The notes below the pieces were generated by a model. It worked only from the letters and a program-made list of their open reading frames with translations, searched no databases and had not been told where the DNA came from. From positions 23,731,120-23,795,119 of the forward strand of contig NC_088778.1 of the NCBI RefSeq assembly GCF_954871325.1: DNA of 64,000 nt. Reading direction: 5' to 3'. This document shows, piece by piece, positions 10,916 through 23,672 of this stretch. The position numbers and the translations under genes are program-made. The stretch is from Gordionus sp. m RMFG-2023. Taxonomy: Eukaryota > Nematomorpha > Gordioida > Chordodea > Parachordodidae. Every line of letters starts with the position of its first letter. Within the stretch, counting starts at the first letter, position 1.

Positions 10916-12529
10916 TCTTGTATAAGTTCCTTTTTTTTTGCTAAATTGAGCTAGAAATCCTACTATCAATTCTTATGATTAACTTATTTTTTGGTTGATC
11001 GTATTTTTATGCATATTATGAGAGGTAATTTGATTTAAAATTCTATACCAATTTTTATTTTTTGGGTAACTCTCATTATGGCAAAAAAAAAAAAATTTCA
11101 AATAAATTATTCTTTTTTAATAAAAATAAAATAAGTTCATAATTTATTCAAAAAAAAAAATTAAAAAATAAGATTTATTATTAATAGTATGTCTCCAGAG
11201 AAAAAAAAAGGAACTGTAAAAAGTATAATACAATATTCATACATTTTACAATTATATCCAAAATTTTAGTTATATTCATTTTTTTATCGTAAATAAAAAA
11301 CGAATATACTCAAATAAAAAACCCTAAAAAGTGACTAATTTATTGTTTTTTTTTTATAAAAGGAAGCTGAAGCTATGTGGCCATTCAAATGGAATTTTTT
11401 TTTATAAAAAAAATATGACTAGATTAGTGGTATAAAGCAGAGGCTAGCATGGGTACATTATATGGTCAGAACCAGGTCTATCAAGAAAAAAAAATCTCTA
11501 CACGACTAGTCCGCAGTAACTATTTTTAGCCCAAGTCCGATCCATTACTTTAAAAAAAATTTAGGTCCATTGGGAAAATTGAAATCAAGGCCATACCTGG
11601 ATTGCAGATTAAAATAAAAAAAATATGTATTTAGAAAATTAAGGATAATTTGTTTGGGATATCGTTATAAAATTATTTCAATATTGCCAATAATTATGTT
11701 TAATATATATATAAATTCAACGAAATAACAAGCTCAATCAGTCCGGAATCGCAATATTTGGGTGGAAAAGGAAGGTTATTCGTTACTTTTTTTGAAAATA
11801 TATATTTATTGCTTTATTTTTTAAAAGGCCGAGTTTTCATATATATTTCTTTTTAGATTTTGATCATCGTCTTCGATAGCAAAATTTATTAACCGGTCGG
11901 ACCGTGGGGCGATCAGTTCAGTGCATCGGCCCGGTTTTTTCACTATTTATAATCCAAATGGCATAATCCAATATAGTTGTTAATAATTTTCTAAAAGATA
12001 TCATATGAAAGCTTGAGAAAGAATGGACTTATGATTGTTTGTAAATGAAAAAAATCAAACTATTATATAGACAAAAAAAATTGAGTCATACGGTCAAAGT
12101 GTAAAGCAAAGAAGGAAAGCTCAGAAAATCGGTTTAGTGACAACTTATGTTTTGTCGCGAAACGTTTATAAAATTTTAATGGGAATTCGTAAAAATGATG
12201 TGCTACAATTTTTTTTGTGGTGATGGGGTGAAAAAAAAATGCATATCCTAATTTTAAATATATTTTGAAAATGGCTAATTATTATAAGGTTTTATTGTAA
12301 TAAATTAAATGTTTAAATAGACGATTGTTTCTTAGTTTTTATAAATATTATTCATTCAGTCAAGTGTAAGATTTTATTTAAAAAAGTTTAGAATTACTAT
12401 CAATCGTGATTTTATTTTGATAAATTTAAAATATCATACATGAATTCAAAATAAATGACTTACCATCGATGATCGAATTCATGCATTTCCAAAAAACCTA
12501 TAATTAAAAACAAATTATATATAATCGAT

Positions 12530-12700
12530 TCTCCATCAATGTGTTATTTTTTCAACTTTAAATCAATTTGAGCGTAAAAAAATGAATATAAGATTAATGC
12601 CAAATCTGTCTGAAATTCAAAGGAGAGACATTCTATACATATTGAAATACATTTCGACAAAATCATTTTATAATGATTAAAAATACAATATTTTTGTAAC
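12530..12700. repeat. Partial copy of MITE family C
   Basis: The phrases TCAATGTGTTATTTTTTCAA, CTTTAAATCAATTTGAGCG and ATACATTTCGACAAAATCAT match, in inverted order, the right half of the well-bounded element at 23673-23996. It is truncated and AT-rich. Confidence 0.5.
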
Positions 12701-14117
12701 ATGTAAAAAAAAAAATTATTATTTCAAAGATTGTTTCATTTGTCATGGATTTATCTTTATTTATTTTCTATTGGTTTCAATAATAAACTCTAAATCCACA
12801 TATAGCTTTCTTAATAACATATTGTGTCCCTTTTTTAAACACATGGTAACTCTTCTCGTGACCTCTTTACGAGTTTGAAAATATTTGCGAAAATCTTCGA
12901 AGATCTACAAATGTGATTTCATCTTGAAAGATTTTTTATGCATGAAAATTACGAAATATTTACTTTTAAAAAGTTTTATATACAAAAGAAAAGATATGGA
13001 AATTTTTTTGGAGGAAATCTTTTTATTATTATTATTAACCTGGGGTTATTACGAGCTCTATTTTTTTCCCCTTCTTCTAAATTATTAAACTTTTAGGCCG
13101 TGTTCAGTTTATTTCATAAAAAATCTGTTTAGCCGTTTATAAAACTTCCTCAAAACAGAATAAAAAGAAAAAGCTATGAGGGTAGTGCCCTTAGTTCAAA
13201 ATCTGAATAGAATTATCTAAACAAAAATAAGTGTCAAAAGTATGACCAACCAGGACTTAGGGTAAGAGTTAATTTTTTTAGTCAAAAATGTGGCTATTTA
13301 ATGATAATGGCCAGGGAAGTTCCCTTTTTTTAGATTAACAGGAACATTTTACCCAATTAATTAAGTAGGATTTAAATGTATTTTTTTGAAATTAAAATAA
13401 ATTTGTTTTAAATGATATTGCATATTAAATTTGATCGACATTTATATTTTTGGGGTTCGCCATAACCCTGATATCCACTACATCATTTTTAAATGTTTAA
13501 TCTCAAATTAGAATATATATTATATAAAAAATGAATAATTTATCGTTATAAAAAATAGCATTAAATTTTATATTTATAAGTCCTTTATTGTGCAATTAAA
13601 TAGGTGTCTTAAAATATTTTAATTATACACCAAATAACATTAACGTTAGCTATAAACATGAATGATTTATTAGTTTAATATAGTTAGTCACTACAGCAAT
13701 TACCACGATATTATAATAAGAGAATGCGATTTTTTAACAGTTATTATATGAGTTATTATAGTACAATTTGTGCATACATTAACACCCCCTACCTATGCAT
13801 AATAGATGATATATATTATGCAACTAAAAATTATTAAATATTTATATTATTAATGAATAACTAATTTTACAAAAAATTATGGAAAAAAAAAGTAATCGCA
13901 TGCCTTAGATATAGAAAACGGTCAATATATATGATTTTTTTTTCTCAATGGTATGTTATATTATATCTATTATACATTTTTGAGGTGAAAAGTTTAATTA
14001 ATTCCATTATCGGATATGAACTAATTAGAATGGTAATTTAATCAGGTTGACACGCTTTGCATAAACTTTGCCTTATAAATTTTTTGCTAAATTATTTATT
14101 ATTAATTCTTATATTTT

Positions 14118-14172
14118 TTATCTTTCTTTCCTTCTATCTATCTTCTTTCTTTCTTCCGTTCTTTCTTTCAAT
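14118..14172. repeat. CT-rich microsatellite
   Basis: An imperfect TTTC/TTCT tract of about 55 bp. It also explains the Phe/Leu/Ser-rich open frame that covers it, which is not a gene. Confidence 0.75.
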
Positions 14173-14837
14173 CATACTTTCTATTCTATTTTTTTTCTTA
14201 TCCAATTATTTTATACAAGGTAAAATTATAGCTTACAGCTTTTTGAGGACAGAGTGCATGAACATTCGCTAGTTTTTGATATCGTATATCTTTAGGTAGA
14301 GACAGAGAAACCTTTATTAAAATATATTAGATATATAAATAATAAATAATTATATATATTTAAAAAGAAAATATTTTAGGCCTAAATATAATATTCAAAT
14401 TCAAAACAAATCATTCTAATTTTTGTAAAAAAATAAATATATATATTATTTTTTAAACTCTTAAGAGGCAAGGTGAGTTTAGCACCCCAGGGTTTTTAAA
14501 ATGTTAAATTCAAAAGTATCATTTTGATAATTTGATCTGGGTTTTTTTTAGTATAACTTCCTCATTAATTCTAAACTACTTCTGAAAAATTTCACGCATT
14601 TTTTAAACCTTATTTGGTCGCTACATTTATCTCATACATTTTAAAATAAATGGGCGTTATTATATTAAAGCAAATAAATAAGTCTATATGAAATATTAAA
14701 TAAAATTTATGATTATTGCATTATTTAAATAGATTTTTAAAGTTAAAAATGAAATATAATATTTATTATGGCATTTTTGCTTTATTTTCGATCCTCTTTG
14801 CAAAAATTCTTGTATATATTTTTTTTAAATCTTCAAA

Positions 14838-15480
14838 ATGTTTATTATATTTATAAATATAAAACGTTTAAAAAAGCACAAAGTCGCGATAGCTTTTATA
14901 TGGAACTGGAAGGTTGATCTAGATTTAAGTGTCAGATTACTGATCCCTCTTTTTAATGTAATATGTAACACAGATAACTTTCTAGAGGGATGGGTGGCAT
15001 CGATAATACTAAATTTCTCACAAATTAAAAATACCAAGGACCTTAAGTATTACAGAGGCATTGCACCTATCCAAATTACTCTAAAAATGTAAATGACAGA
15101 ATTAAACAGAAAATTAATCATTCTTTCTAATGCTATTACATCTTATAGTAAGAGTATAAATACGAGTACTACAAAACTACTCAAGGTTTTTAAATTCGTC
15201 CTTTAAAAAGCTAGAAAATATTAATCTACCATTCTCGCCCTAATGTTCGATCTCAGCCAAGACTTATTTGACACATTAATAGTTACAGAATAAAATATGG
15301 TCCGTAATGGAATGGAAAGCATAGGAATTAGACCAACCTTTATTTTCAATAAAAAAATATATATAAGACAATCATAACAATAATACACCATAAAATCTAA
15401 ACTTCAAATTACAGCAGTTGGGGTTTTAAACAAGGATACATACTTTCACCTATGATGTTCAATCAAATCCTTCAAGCAGG
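14838..15480 (+). mobile_element. Non-LTR retrotransposon (LINE) reverse-transcriptase relic
   Basis: Translation gives the classical start of a LINE RT domain: a W-x-ASII step, then NTKDLKYYRGIAPIQITLK (compare the family W..G.I.PI and D..NYRGI). Motif A follows near 15240 (ALMFDLSQDLFDTL), and a motif-B-like GFKQGYILSPMMFNQIL near 15420-15470 in another frame. Several frames are needed to read it and no endonuclease or catalytic YxDD is seen, so it is a truncated, frameshifted fossil. It lies inside the RECK intron on the opposite strand. Confidence 0.75.
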
Positions 15481-15889
15481 AATAATTAAATAAATATTTA
15501 TGACTATAAATAAAAATAAATAATAAAAGAAGTATTTATAAAAGAAGATGAAAAAAATGTTTAACCAGAACAAATCTAACACGGACAAAGGTTTGCAATA
15601 GGCCTGAAAAAACTTTTGAATATTTAGAATTATAGGGATGTCATTTTGTTTATCGGATCGGACATATTTTCCGTTTTTTAAATATCGGTTATCGACGAAT
15701 ATTATAAAATTTCCCAATCAGATCCGATAAGATCGCGTATTAATAATAATAATTGAAATGATAATTTTATTTTTTTTACAAAAAGTAAGTAGATAATTGA
15801 ATTTTTTTATTATTTTTAATAAGAATTTTCATGATTTTTTAAAACTTAATAAATATTTTTAAAAAAATTCTAACAATTTATATTGACTA

Positions 15890-16110
15890 GTATTGTTAAA
15901 TGACCCGATTTGAATTGATTTGTAAAAACGGCTAACTCAATATTTTATCCAAAAAAATATTACGCAACCCTGAAGATTTTGCTCATAGATAAAACAAAAG
16001 TTTGAAACATCTATTAGAGAAATCTCAAGGCTCATGAAATATTTTTCTGGATAAAATATTCAGTTCGCCGTTTTTAAAAATCGTTCCATGACGAGCTATT
16101 CAACGACACT
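15890..16110. repeat. Fold-back MITE, family A, copy 2
   Basis: The left arm starts ATTGTTAAATGACCCGATTT, with AACGGCTAACTCAATATTTT and TGAAGATTTTGCTCATAGAT. The right arm is its partial inverse (ATATTCAGTTCGCCG, then TTTAAAAATCG) and ends near CAACGACAC. This is one of the clearest copies. Confidence 0.72.
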
Positions 16111-16135
16111 TAAAGAGCATGATTAGGCATGAAGT

Positions 16136-16285
16136 GTGGTTAAACGGATATCGAATTTTGAAAATGTCTAACCCAATATTTTAGCCGAAAAATGTTATGC
16201 AAGCCTTGAGATTTCGTTAATAGATGCCTCTTTCTGCCACCTATGATCAAAATCAGCAGGCTTGCATAATATTTTTGGAACACGA
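16136..16285. repeat. Fold-back MITE, family A, copy 3
   Basis: GGTTAAACGGATATCG, then CCAATATTTTAGCCGAAAAA and TGCAAGCCTTGAGATTTCG form the left arm. CAGGCTTGCATAATATTTTT is the right arm, cut short. It lies 26 bp from copy 2. Confidence 0.65.
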
Positions 16286-16289
16286 ACTA

Positions 16290-18440
16290 GACGGTATTCT
16301 ACTCTCTATAGGATAGAAAGACTTCTGGAACAAAAAAAAATATTTCAACAATCTTACTAAATTAAATGATTTTTTACATTGATGAATAAAACTAAATAAA
16401 TAGGCCTAGAATGATAAGAATAGTAAATTTTATATGACAGGTTATGGTATAATCATAAAAATTGAAATATATTAAATATGTATAAGGAATAAAATCAGAT
16501 TTGATATCGGATTGGCCTCCAAAAAGTGGTATAGGTACATCAATATTTAGAATACATTATCTCACTTCTCTTCTAGTTCATAAAACTCAATTTACTGACT
16601 AGAACTAACTAAATGTTTATGAAAGTCGGGTGATCTCTAAATTAAAATAAAAAGGTCTCTTATCACGAAAAAGTTAACCTCGTTAAAACTTATTTTTAAT
16701 AAATTATAATAAGTTATTTTTATCATTTTAAATGTAAAAAGTGAGTTTTCTCAAATTACATTAATTTATTATAGAATTTATAATGCTTTTAAACTTAAGC
16801 CCTTCCCCCCCCCTCCTTTTTGTTAGTGTTTGGTTAACAAATAATAAAATGTTATGTTTGATTTTGATTGTATTGGATTTTATAATTATATAAAATATTT
16901 TATCTCATAAATTAGATCTGAAGTTACCTTTATGGATGTAAAAAAAAATAAAAAATCTTATTAACAAAATATTTAAAATTACAAAGTATTATTTTATTAC
17001 ACACCTTTTGGTTTAATGTTTTATTTAATGTATTATTTAAAAATAACACCATTTGATAAAAAAAAAATATGGTAAAAATGCCATGTTTCAATGTAAATAA
17101 TTTGATGTCATAATCTGATTTTTAATAGTGGATATTAATTTAAATCAGGAGAGGAGTAGTGTTGGATACCATATTGTCATAAAATCTTCTTTCTTTAATG
17201 TTTTACGATTCCCTGGTTTTTCATTTATACATTTTCCGTTTTCTTTCAGGCACTTCTACTAAGTAGGTTGGTGGGGGCCCACAATGTCAGGATTACCAAA
17301 TTTTTCTGCATATTTTATTTATTAATACGTTTCTAGAGTAATTACTTTATTTTTTGGGCTTATTTTGATTTCTTAGTACATTTTATTTTATAATATGCTA
17401 TGAAAAAGAAAAGTTTGTCAAAAAAAAAGAATTTTATATTTTAAATTTGTATAATTTATTACTGTTACTCATATTTGATTTGATATTTTTATCATAAAAT
17501 AATAATAAAATGATAAAGCAAGAATTAAATTAGGTAAAAAATAAAAATATTTTTAAAATAACAAAAAATAAATAAATGGAGCATGGTCTGGACCAATTTT
17601 TTTATCTAATGACCGTGGTCCAGTCCGGTCTGTGTGTATCGGACCAAAGACCGGACCGTGACCTAGTAATACTAATGTAATATATTATACAATAAATATC
17701 ATTTTCTATCAGAAGAATCTGGAGTTTATATCAACAGTCACAAATAATTCATTAATCAAAAAATTATTTTTTGATAAATAAATGAAAAATGTCCATCGAA
17801 AATCGATAATTTTTACCAAATCCTATTTTTTTTTGCTTACTTCCACCACTCAGCCAAATTCATTATATATTATACATGTTATCCAAAAATGGTATATTTT
17901 TTTTAAAAAAAACCAAAATAAAAAAAATATTATTTTTGACAAAATTCAGAAAAATAGAAGTAAAGAAAATGAAAAAAATTAAAGGGAGGGGTTAAATGGT
18001 GTTACTAGCTATCATCATTTAGGCGTTCTCAAAAAATGATAAGTATAATTTTGTTCGAATAAGGTTCGCGCCAAGGTAGTAAATTTAAAAGTTCTAAGTT
18101 AAACTTTTCTCCATCCACTGAGATGCTTACAAATGAGGTTAATATGTTTTATAGTTACCTAAATCTCAGATAAATTATTAGAATTATTGTCATGATTATA
18201 ATATAATAAAAAAAATTTTAACTTTCAAACTAAATTTGTCATTAAATTACTTTATATATTTATTTTATCAGATCAAAAAATAAATATAGTGACACTGACA
18301 CAAAATTCCGAAAGATTTTTTTTTATATATTTTGTTATAATACGAATCGAATAATAACAGTATTTAATAGGAAAAAATGAATGAAGACCAAATGGTGTTA
18401 GTAATTATAGATAATGCTGATGAAACTGAAATCGATTTAT
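16290..18440. other. RECK intron, no gene seen
   Basis: AT-rich sequence with a run of C at about 16803-16815 and a GGTCC/GGACC-rich repeat fragment at 17580-17670. The latter holds the palindrome-like GGTCCAGTCCGG and CCGGACCG motifs. No exon-like cysteine-rich or helical coding segment was recognised on either strand. Confidence 0.5.
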
Positions 18441-18444
18441 AAGT

Positions 18445-18972
18445 TTTCCAAATATAATAAAAATTACTGTATATTTTTTAATGTTACCAATTAGTACATA
18501 CACAAAAGAAAAGGACCTTTTCTTCATTATAGAGAATAAAAACCAATATCAAATGTATGGCATCTTAAAATTGATTGAAGAGACTAGTTTTACTCATCAA
18601 GATCTAATCTCCAACACAAAACAAATTATTAAAATATTGGCCCAATAGCAAAGATGATTAAATTTTCATTTATGAACGATATTTTGACTAACTTTTTAAA
18701 TCATTAAAGAATGTTTAATTTTCTATTTTATTGTGATTTATACTATAATATTTTTTTAACCTTATTATGTTCGCTCTTAATATTTTGTATTTTTCGATAT
18801 TTTATTATTTGTGTTCGAAATTATCATATTTTTAAATATGATTAGTTCTAATAAATTCTATATGATGATTAGTTCTAATAAATTTTTAATGCTCATAAAA
18901 AAATTACTTCAATGTTAAAAAATTACACCCCCCCCCCCTCCCCCGTAGAAAATTTCTGGCTACGCATCTGTT
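18445..18972 (+). mobile_element. 3' end of a degraded hAT transposon (DUF4371/ZMYM1-like type)
   Basis: This segment is closely similar to 31840-32345. Both carry the remnant of the C-terminal dimerisation region, seen as PISTxTxE with phrases such as GATCTAATCTCCAACACA. Both end in a C-rich block followed by an inverted-terminal-type sequence, here TTTCTGGCTACGCATCTG, whose reverse is CAGATGCGTAGCCAGAAAT, a typical hAT end. The transposase frame is broken and only the last part remains. Confidence 0.65.
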
Positions 18973-18979
18973 CATATCA

Positions 18980-21339
18980 TTTAAATTTTTAGTTTAAAAA
19001 AAGAATTTGGATTCAGTAAAATTTTGAGAGTTGGTTCTCAGCCCTGTTTTTAACAGTAATGCTTTAAAGATTTTTTTGTTTATTTAAAATATTACGAGGT
19101 TTTTAAATCACTATTTCTATTCTTTTAATTAATTTACCAATATTTTAGACCCAATACTAATATACCAATACAATATTTCGTTAATCTTGGGTTTTTAATA
19201 TTGGTTCCCAGCCCTAGACGGAGCCCAACCAGGGTATTTTTAGCATTAGGTAAGGGTCTGCAGATCTAATGGTATATTATCTAAGCCATACCAAAATTAT
19301 TTTGTTTCTATTAATCCCCATTTTTCCCATTAATAAGATAAATTAAAAAAAAACCAGTTAAATTAAATTTTAATAATAATAATGCACTTTTTTAAAAAAT
19401 AAATGTATTGAATCTAATGTAATTAATATACAATAAGTACAATATATATAAAATGTCAAAATATAAAAAAATAATTATAGAAAATGAAATGATGTATTGG
19501 CAATTTGACTTGCTTGTCGTGAACTTACTTACAGTTGTGTTATTTTTAACTCTTAAAAAAAATTTACCAAAAAAAATATGTAATAATAATTTTATATAGA
19601 TTAGAAAAGTCTGAGATCAGAATTTCATTCCTATCTAATAAAGAAATAAATAATTAAAATCGATAAATAAATGTAAAAAAAAAATTATACTTATTTTTGG
19701 GCATAAAAATAACTAATAGCGGATGGGAAACTCAAAAAAAAATACATTATTAATTCGAAGACAAATCTACCCATCAATTATGTTATAAAAATAAAATTAA
19801 TGACAATTTACACACATTTATTTCCTTCTTCGAGAAAAATTATTGGTTTTTGAGAGATGAAGGTGGTTATAAAATTATGAAACCTAGAAAACATATAAAT
19901 TTCAACCTACGATTAATCTTGCAAACATTTGGAAGTATTCATTTTCATTCTTTTTAATAAAAAGTACTTGGGCATGGGTTTATCATAATATAAATATTTA
20001 CTTTACCTTTTGATTTTTCTTTTCACAATCAAAATTTTTTTAATTACTTTTTTTTAAAGTTTTTATATTTTCATAATGTAGTATAAATTATTTACAATTT
20101 TGAAATTCAAAGGTTAAAAAGAAATTAAAACTAATGTTTTTTTAAAGGATAAAATTTTAAATAAAATTAGAAAAAAAATTGGTTGTAAATTATTATTTTG
20201 AAAAATAAGATATTTTTAAATGGAGGTGTATAAAATATTGTAGGATAGATATATTTTTATATAAGTATCTGCTTTCTAGTTACATATCTTCAATTAATAG
20301 TTACATTTTTGGTGGGTATTATTTTTGTTATATAAAAATATTTAAATTTAATTCTATTTTTTTGCATTTCCCCTCTTTGGTTTCTTTTTTTTGGTAAATA
20401 TAGATGAACTTTGAAGGAGGTATAAATAAATTAATTCCCAATGCTTTTTGCGATATTTTTTGGCATCCGCAGGCAAATTCTGCAGAATTATAAGATTTTT
20501 AGCTATACCCAACTATAGTAAGCCTAAGCACTAAGAATATAATTCCGGTAAAATCAAATCTTTCTTTTTTTTTAGCTTCGTTTTCTTATCTTTCTACTAC
20601 CACTCATGACAAATAAAAATGATTAATTTAAATAGATGATTTATAAAACGGATAAAGGATTTGTCTAGTAGTTCTTAGATATAATTTTTATTTTTTAATT
20701 AAAAAAACCAGTTCTGAAATAAGATAAATGAGAATTTATTAAAAATAGAATATTATTTAAGACAGAGATAACATTTTAAGAAAGAATAAAATTACGAATA
20801 AATCAAAAACAATTTAATAAAAATACATGGTAAAACGTCCCTAAGTTTTTGTTAGTAAGTGCAGAAAGAGACCACAACCCATCAAATGGGTCAATAAAAA
20901 GGAGATGATCGATCACCTTGTTTTCGAATCTAATTTTTAATTTTAAAACCTTTTATTTATTTGTTTTGTGAAAGCAACATTCACATGATTCAAACTTGTG
21001 TTAAGCCTCTTTTTGTTGAGATGGTTAATTTTGAACTCCTTTTCTACTTTACTCGTTAAAATAAACACAGAGGAGAGGGCTACCAATTCATGGTATATTA
21101 TTTAAAAAAATAATAATTAGCAAACTCCATATTCACTGTGTCACATCGTGAAAGACAATATCCAAAATGGGCTGAAGTGTTTTGGAATGACCGAACCGGG
21201 GTTGAACATACAATATAGTGTGGCGAACAGAAAGAAAGTGAAATCTCAAGAGTTAAATATGAACTTAGTCACGTGGGGAAGAGGGGAATTTGTTTCAACA
21301 AAAAAAATGTAAATAAATCATTTTTAAAAAAATAATAAC
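18980..21339. other. RECK intron, no gene seen
   Basis: AT-rich sequence with no supported coding exon, no clear repeat ends and no RNA gene. It leads directly up to the short RECK exon at 21340-21398. Confidence 0.5.
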
Positions 21340-21398
21340 CTGTTCGCAAGCCTTTTGACACGATGAATATTCTGGAACCAAGTTACAGCATTTAGGAT
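21340..21398 (-). CDS. RECK: RECK exon with start of CC2
   Basis: A 59-nt exon bounded by a cttttatctag acceptor and a cag/gtta donor. It reads PKCCNLVPEYSSCQKACEQ, matching the human CC2 block GCCELAIALECRQACKQ in cysteine spacing and length. It enters with two bases of a split codon and leaves in phase 0, as the next exon needs. It is too short for ORF finders and sits alone in AT-rich, transposon-filled DNA, 18.9 kb from the next exon. Confidence 0.85.
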
Positions 21399-21789
21399 CT
21401 AGATAAAAGCAAAAAAAGAATACAATTTAAATATAATTTTTTTTAAAAAAAATGCAATATATGCATATTTATTTACCAAAAAAAGGCATGTGTTTCATTA
21501 CTCTTTAAAATATAATTTAATCAAAATTTTATTATAAATAATCGGCCCAAAATCACAATAATTAGAGGGGGGGGAGGAACGTGTTACATAAGGCCTAAAT
21601 ATTATTATTTCAACGGCAAAGAAAAAGTGTATTCTTCTAATAGAATACCTTAAATGGGTTACATCTGAAACGTAAAAATAACTTTATTTTAAATGTGATG
21701 TATGTATGCTATGGCATACATTATAACGTCCTATATTTCCAACGACTAAAAAGTGCACGATTGCAACATAGTAGCATATTGCATCTGCT

Positions 21790-21895
21790 TTCTTTCTTTT
21801 GGGTTGGGCCCGAAACGCCTAATTTTTTTTAAAATCTTCATAGAAAAAATATTGTGGGCCGGGCCGGATAATATTTTCAAATATTTCTACGGATC
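21790..21895. repeat. GGGCC-rich repeat fragment
   Basis: GGGTTGGGCCCGAAACGCC and GTGGGCCGGGCCGGATAAT separated by an A/T run. It is a short piece of the same repeat class as the 33471-33861 element and abuts the MITE at 21901. Confidence 0.5.
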
Positions 21896-21900
21896 GAACG

Positions 21901-22164
21901 TAGGGTTACCAGGTCAAAATTTCAAAATAACGGGAGAAATCTGGTCAAATTTTTTATTGAAGAAATGTGAAAATTATTTTTAAAAAAATTTTGCTGGCCC
22001 AGCTGAGATATTATTTTGGCCTCCCCGTATTCCTATAATTTTTACTTTATAATGCTTAACGTCCGTATCTTCTTGCGAGAGTTTTGTGGGATTGAAATCT
22101 CTGCGTGTTGATTAAAAAATTGCGGAAGTCTTCCGTTGATGGGGAGAGGGGTCTGGCAACCCTA
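21901..22164. mobile_element. MITE, family D, with TAGGGTT ends
   Basis: The left end TAGGGTTACCAG and the right end CTGGCAACCCTA are inverted with one mismatch in 12. The 264-bp interior is non-coding. No clear target duplication is seen. Only one copy was noticed in the window. Confidence 0.6.
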
Positions 22165-22479
22165 GCACTGTTAATTTTTAATTACAAGCAAATCTGTGTT
22201 CTTTTACATTACATTTCCTTCTTATTTTTTTAAAACTTTTTCTTCTTTTTTTAAATCGTTTTTTTTGATGGGGGATATTTTTTCTTCTCTCTCCATAAAA
22301 ATTTTCACGTCGTAAAAAATAAATTGAATATACTTTTTCAACAAATTTAATTATTTTTTTTTAAATTCAAAAATCTGATATCCTTTCCTTTTTCTCAATT
22401 CTCCAATTTGATTTCTCATTTTAAAAATCCCAAAAGTCAATTTTTTTATTCGTATATTCCACTAAGACTTTTACCACGT

Positions 22480-22690
22480 AATGTTGTGAAAAATCCAGAA
22501 TTTAAAAACGACCTCGATTAAAATTTTAGCCAAAATAATATTGAAAGTCTCGAGATTTGGTTTATAGATTTTCAAACCTTTCTACCATCTTATGAGCTAA
22601 ATCTCCAGGCCTACAATGATATTATTTTGAATAAAATCTTAATTGGGCCATTTTTAAAAATCGACCCAAATCGGGCTTTTTAACAACGCT
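22480..22690. repeat. Fold-back MITE, family A, copy 4
   Basis: The left arm holds ATTTTAGCCAAAATAATATT and GTCTCGAGATTTGGTTTATA. The right arm inverts it (AAATCTCCAGGCCTACAATG, then AAAATCTTAATTGGGCC) and ends TTTTTAACAACGCTAC. The two arms can pair over much of their length. Confidence 0.7.
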
Positions 22691-23504
22691 ACTACCATGA
22701 GGGAGTGGGGGGTATGATGAGAGATCGTTGTTTAAGTTGAATGGAAAGCGTGTCTATCCAAAAAACGAATACAAATCGAATAATTTATTTTCTGCATTCG
22801 TACGAATAATAAAATTTACTAATTATAATCGATTCGAATAATTTACAAATTTGACAGATTTATGGGGATTTTTTTTTTATTTGCACGTCTAATTTTAAAC
22901 AGAAAAAAATATATAAATTTTCCTCGGGGAACATGTTGAATACAGGCGCATTGTTAGTTATTTGAGTTCTGCAGATCCCTTTTTGAAAAATAAGCAACAA
23001 TTTTGGAAAATGGCCTAGTATCTTATTTTTCAAAAATCAGAATACGATTATTTGAAAAATCAGCACCCATTTAGAAAAATGCATATATTATGTTATCAAT
23101 AATCTAAAACTTTCTACTTCTCCTTTTTACCAGCATGGCAAAAAAATAATAATATACAAGGATATCAATTAAAAAGTTATTTTTCCCTCGAATATATATC
23201 TGTTTAAAGATAAAACTATTCCCTTCCATTTTTTTTGTTCACGAACTGCCTTTCTAAAGCGTCTTAAAACATATATGCTTATAAAGGGACAGGAACGTTT
23301 AAGCGTGTATTTATAATTAAAGAAAATAGAATTTTATATGGCCCCCGCTTGTCTCTAATATTTATTAATTTCTCGTTTTTGCAAGATTTGGTAATCGGTT
23401 AACATGTCTGACCCACAGATACCATTCAACATACGATAAATTTTTTGCATCGGCATTAGTTAATATATAATATAAACTTTTTTTGCCTTTTATTTCAAAT
23501 GATG

Positions 23505-23560
23505 AGCAACTTGGTAGTTTTTTTACTTTAAAAAGTAAAAAAGTTGCTGTTTTTCACATT
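23505..23560. repeat. Hairpin with AGTTTTTTTACTTT arms
   Basis: AGTTTTTTTACTTT is followed after two bases by AAAGTAAAAAAGTT, forming a strong AT stem with one bulge. No promoter or RNA-gene signals are seen nearby. Confidence 0.5.
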
Positions 23561-23672
23561 TTTAAAACGAAATGCTAGTTAAATTTAAACAAATTTAACA
23601 TTTTCTTTGGGAATACACAACGCTAAACGCTTTTAGCTCAATTTATATGTAACTATAATATAATAATATATA

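Larger units (their letters stand above)
10920..14830. other. RECK intron, no gene seen
   Basis: AT-rich non-coding stretch. It contains GGGCC- or GGTCC-type repeat debris near 11480-11620 and 11890-11935, a piece of repeat family C at 12530-12700 and a CT-rich microsatellite at 14118-14172. Short open frames lack codon structure or recognisable motifs. Confidence 0.55.
177..21398 (-). other. RECK: RECK gene, partial (CC2 to CC4 exons)
   Basis: Five exons on the minus strand code a continuous stretch that lines up with RECK, the GPI-anchored cysteine-rich protein that restrains metalloproteases and helps Wnt7 signal through GPR124. In order they lie at 21398-21340, 2407-2326, 2034-1840, 770-640 and 445 to about 177. 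Junction phases match at every join (0, 1, 1, 0). Each repeat shows the RECK signature: CC, then C-x3-C, then two later cysteines. The introns seen are 18,932, 291, 1,069 and 194 bp. The exons for CC1 and the signal peptide should lie at higher coordinates; I did not find them. CC5, the Kazal domains and the GPI signal lie left of the window. Recognition rests on remembered human RECK sequence, not on a search. Confidence 0.88.

Noticed and set aside
16795-16830. Runs of C here and near 18925, 21567 and 43456 considered as G-quadruplex regulators
   Set aside because: At 18925 the run is clearly part of a hAT 3' end, and the others look like similar element ends. Nothing links them to host genes.
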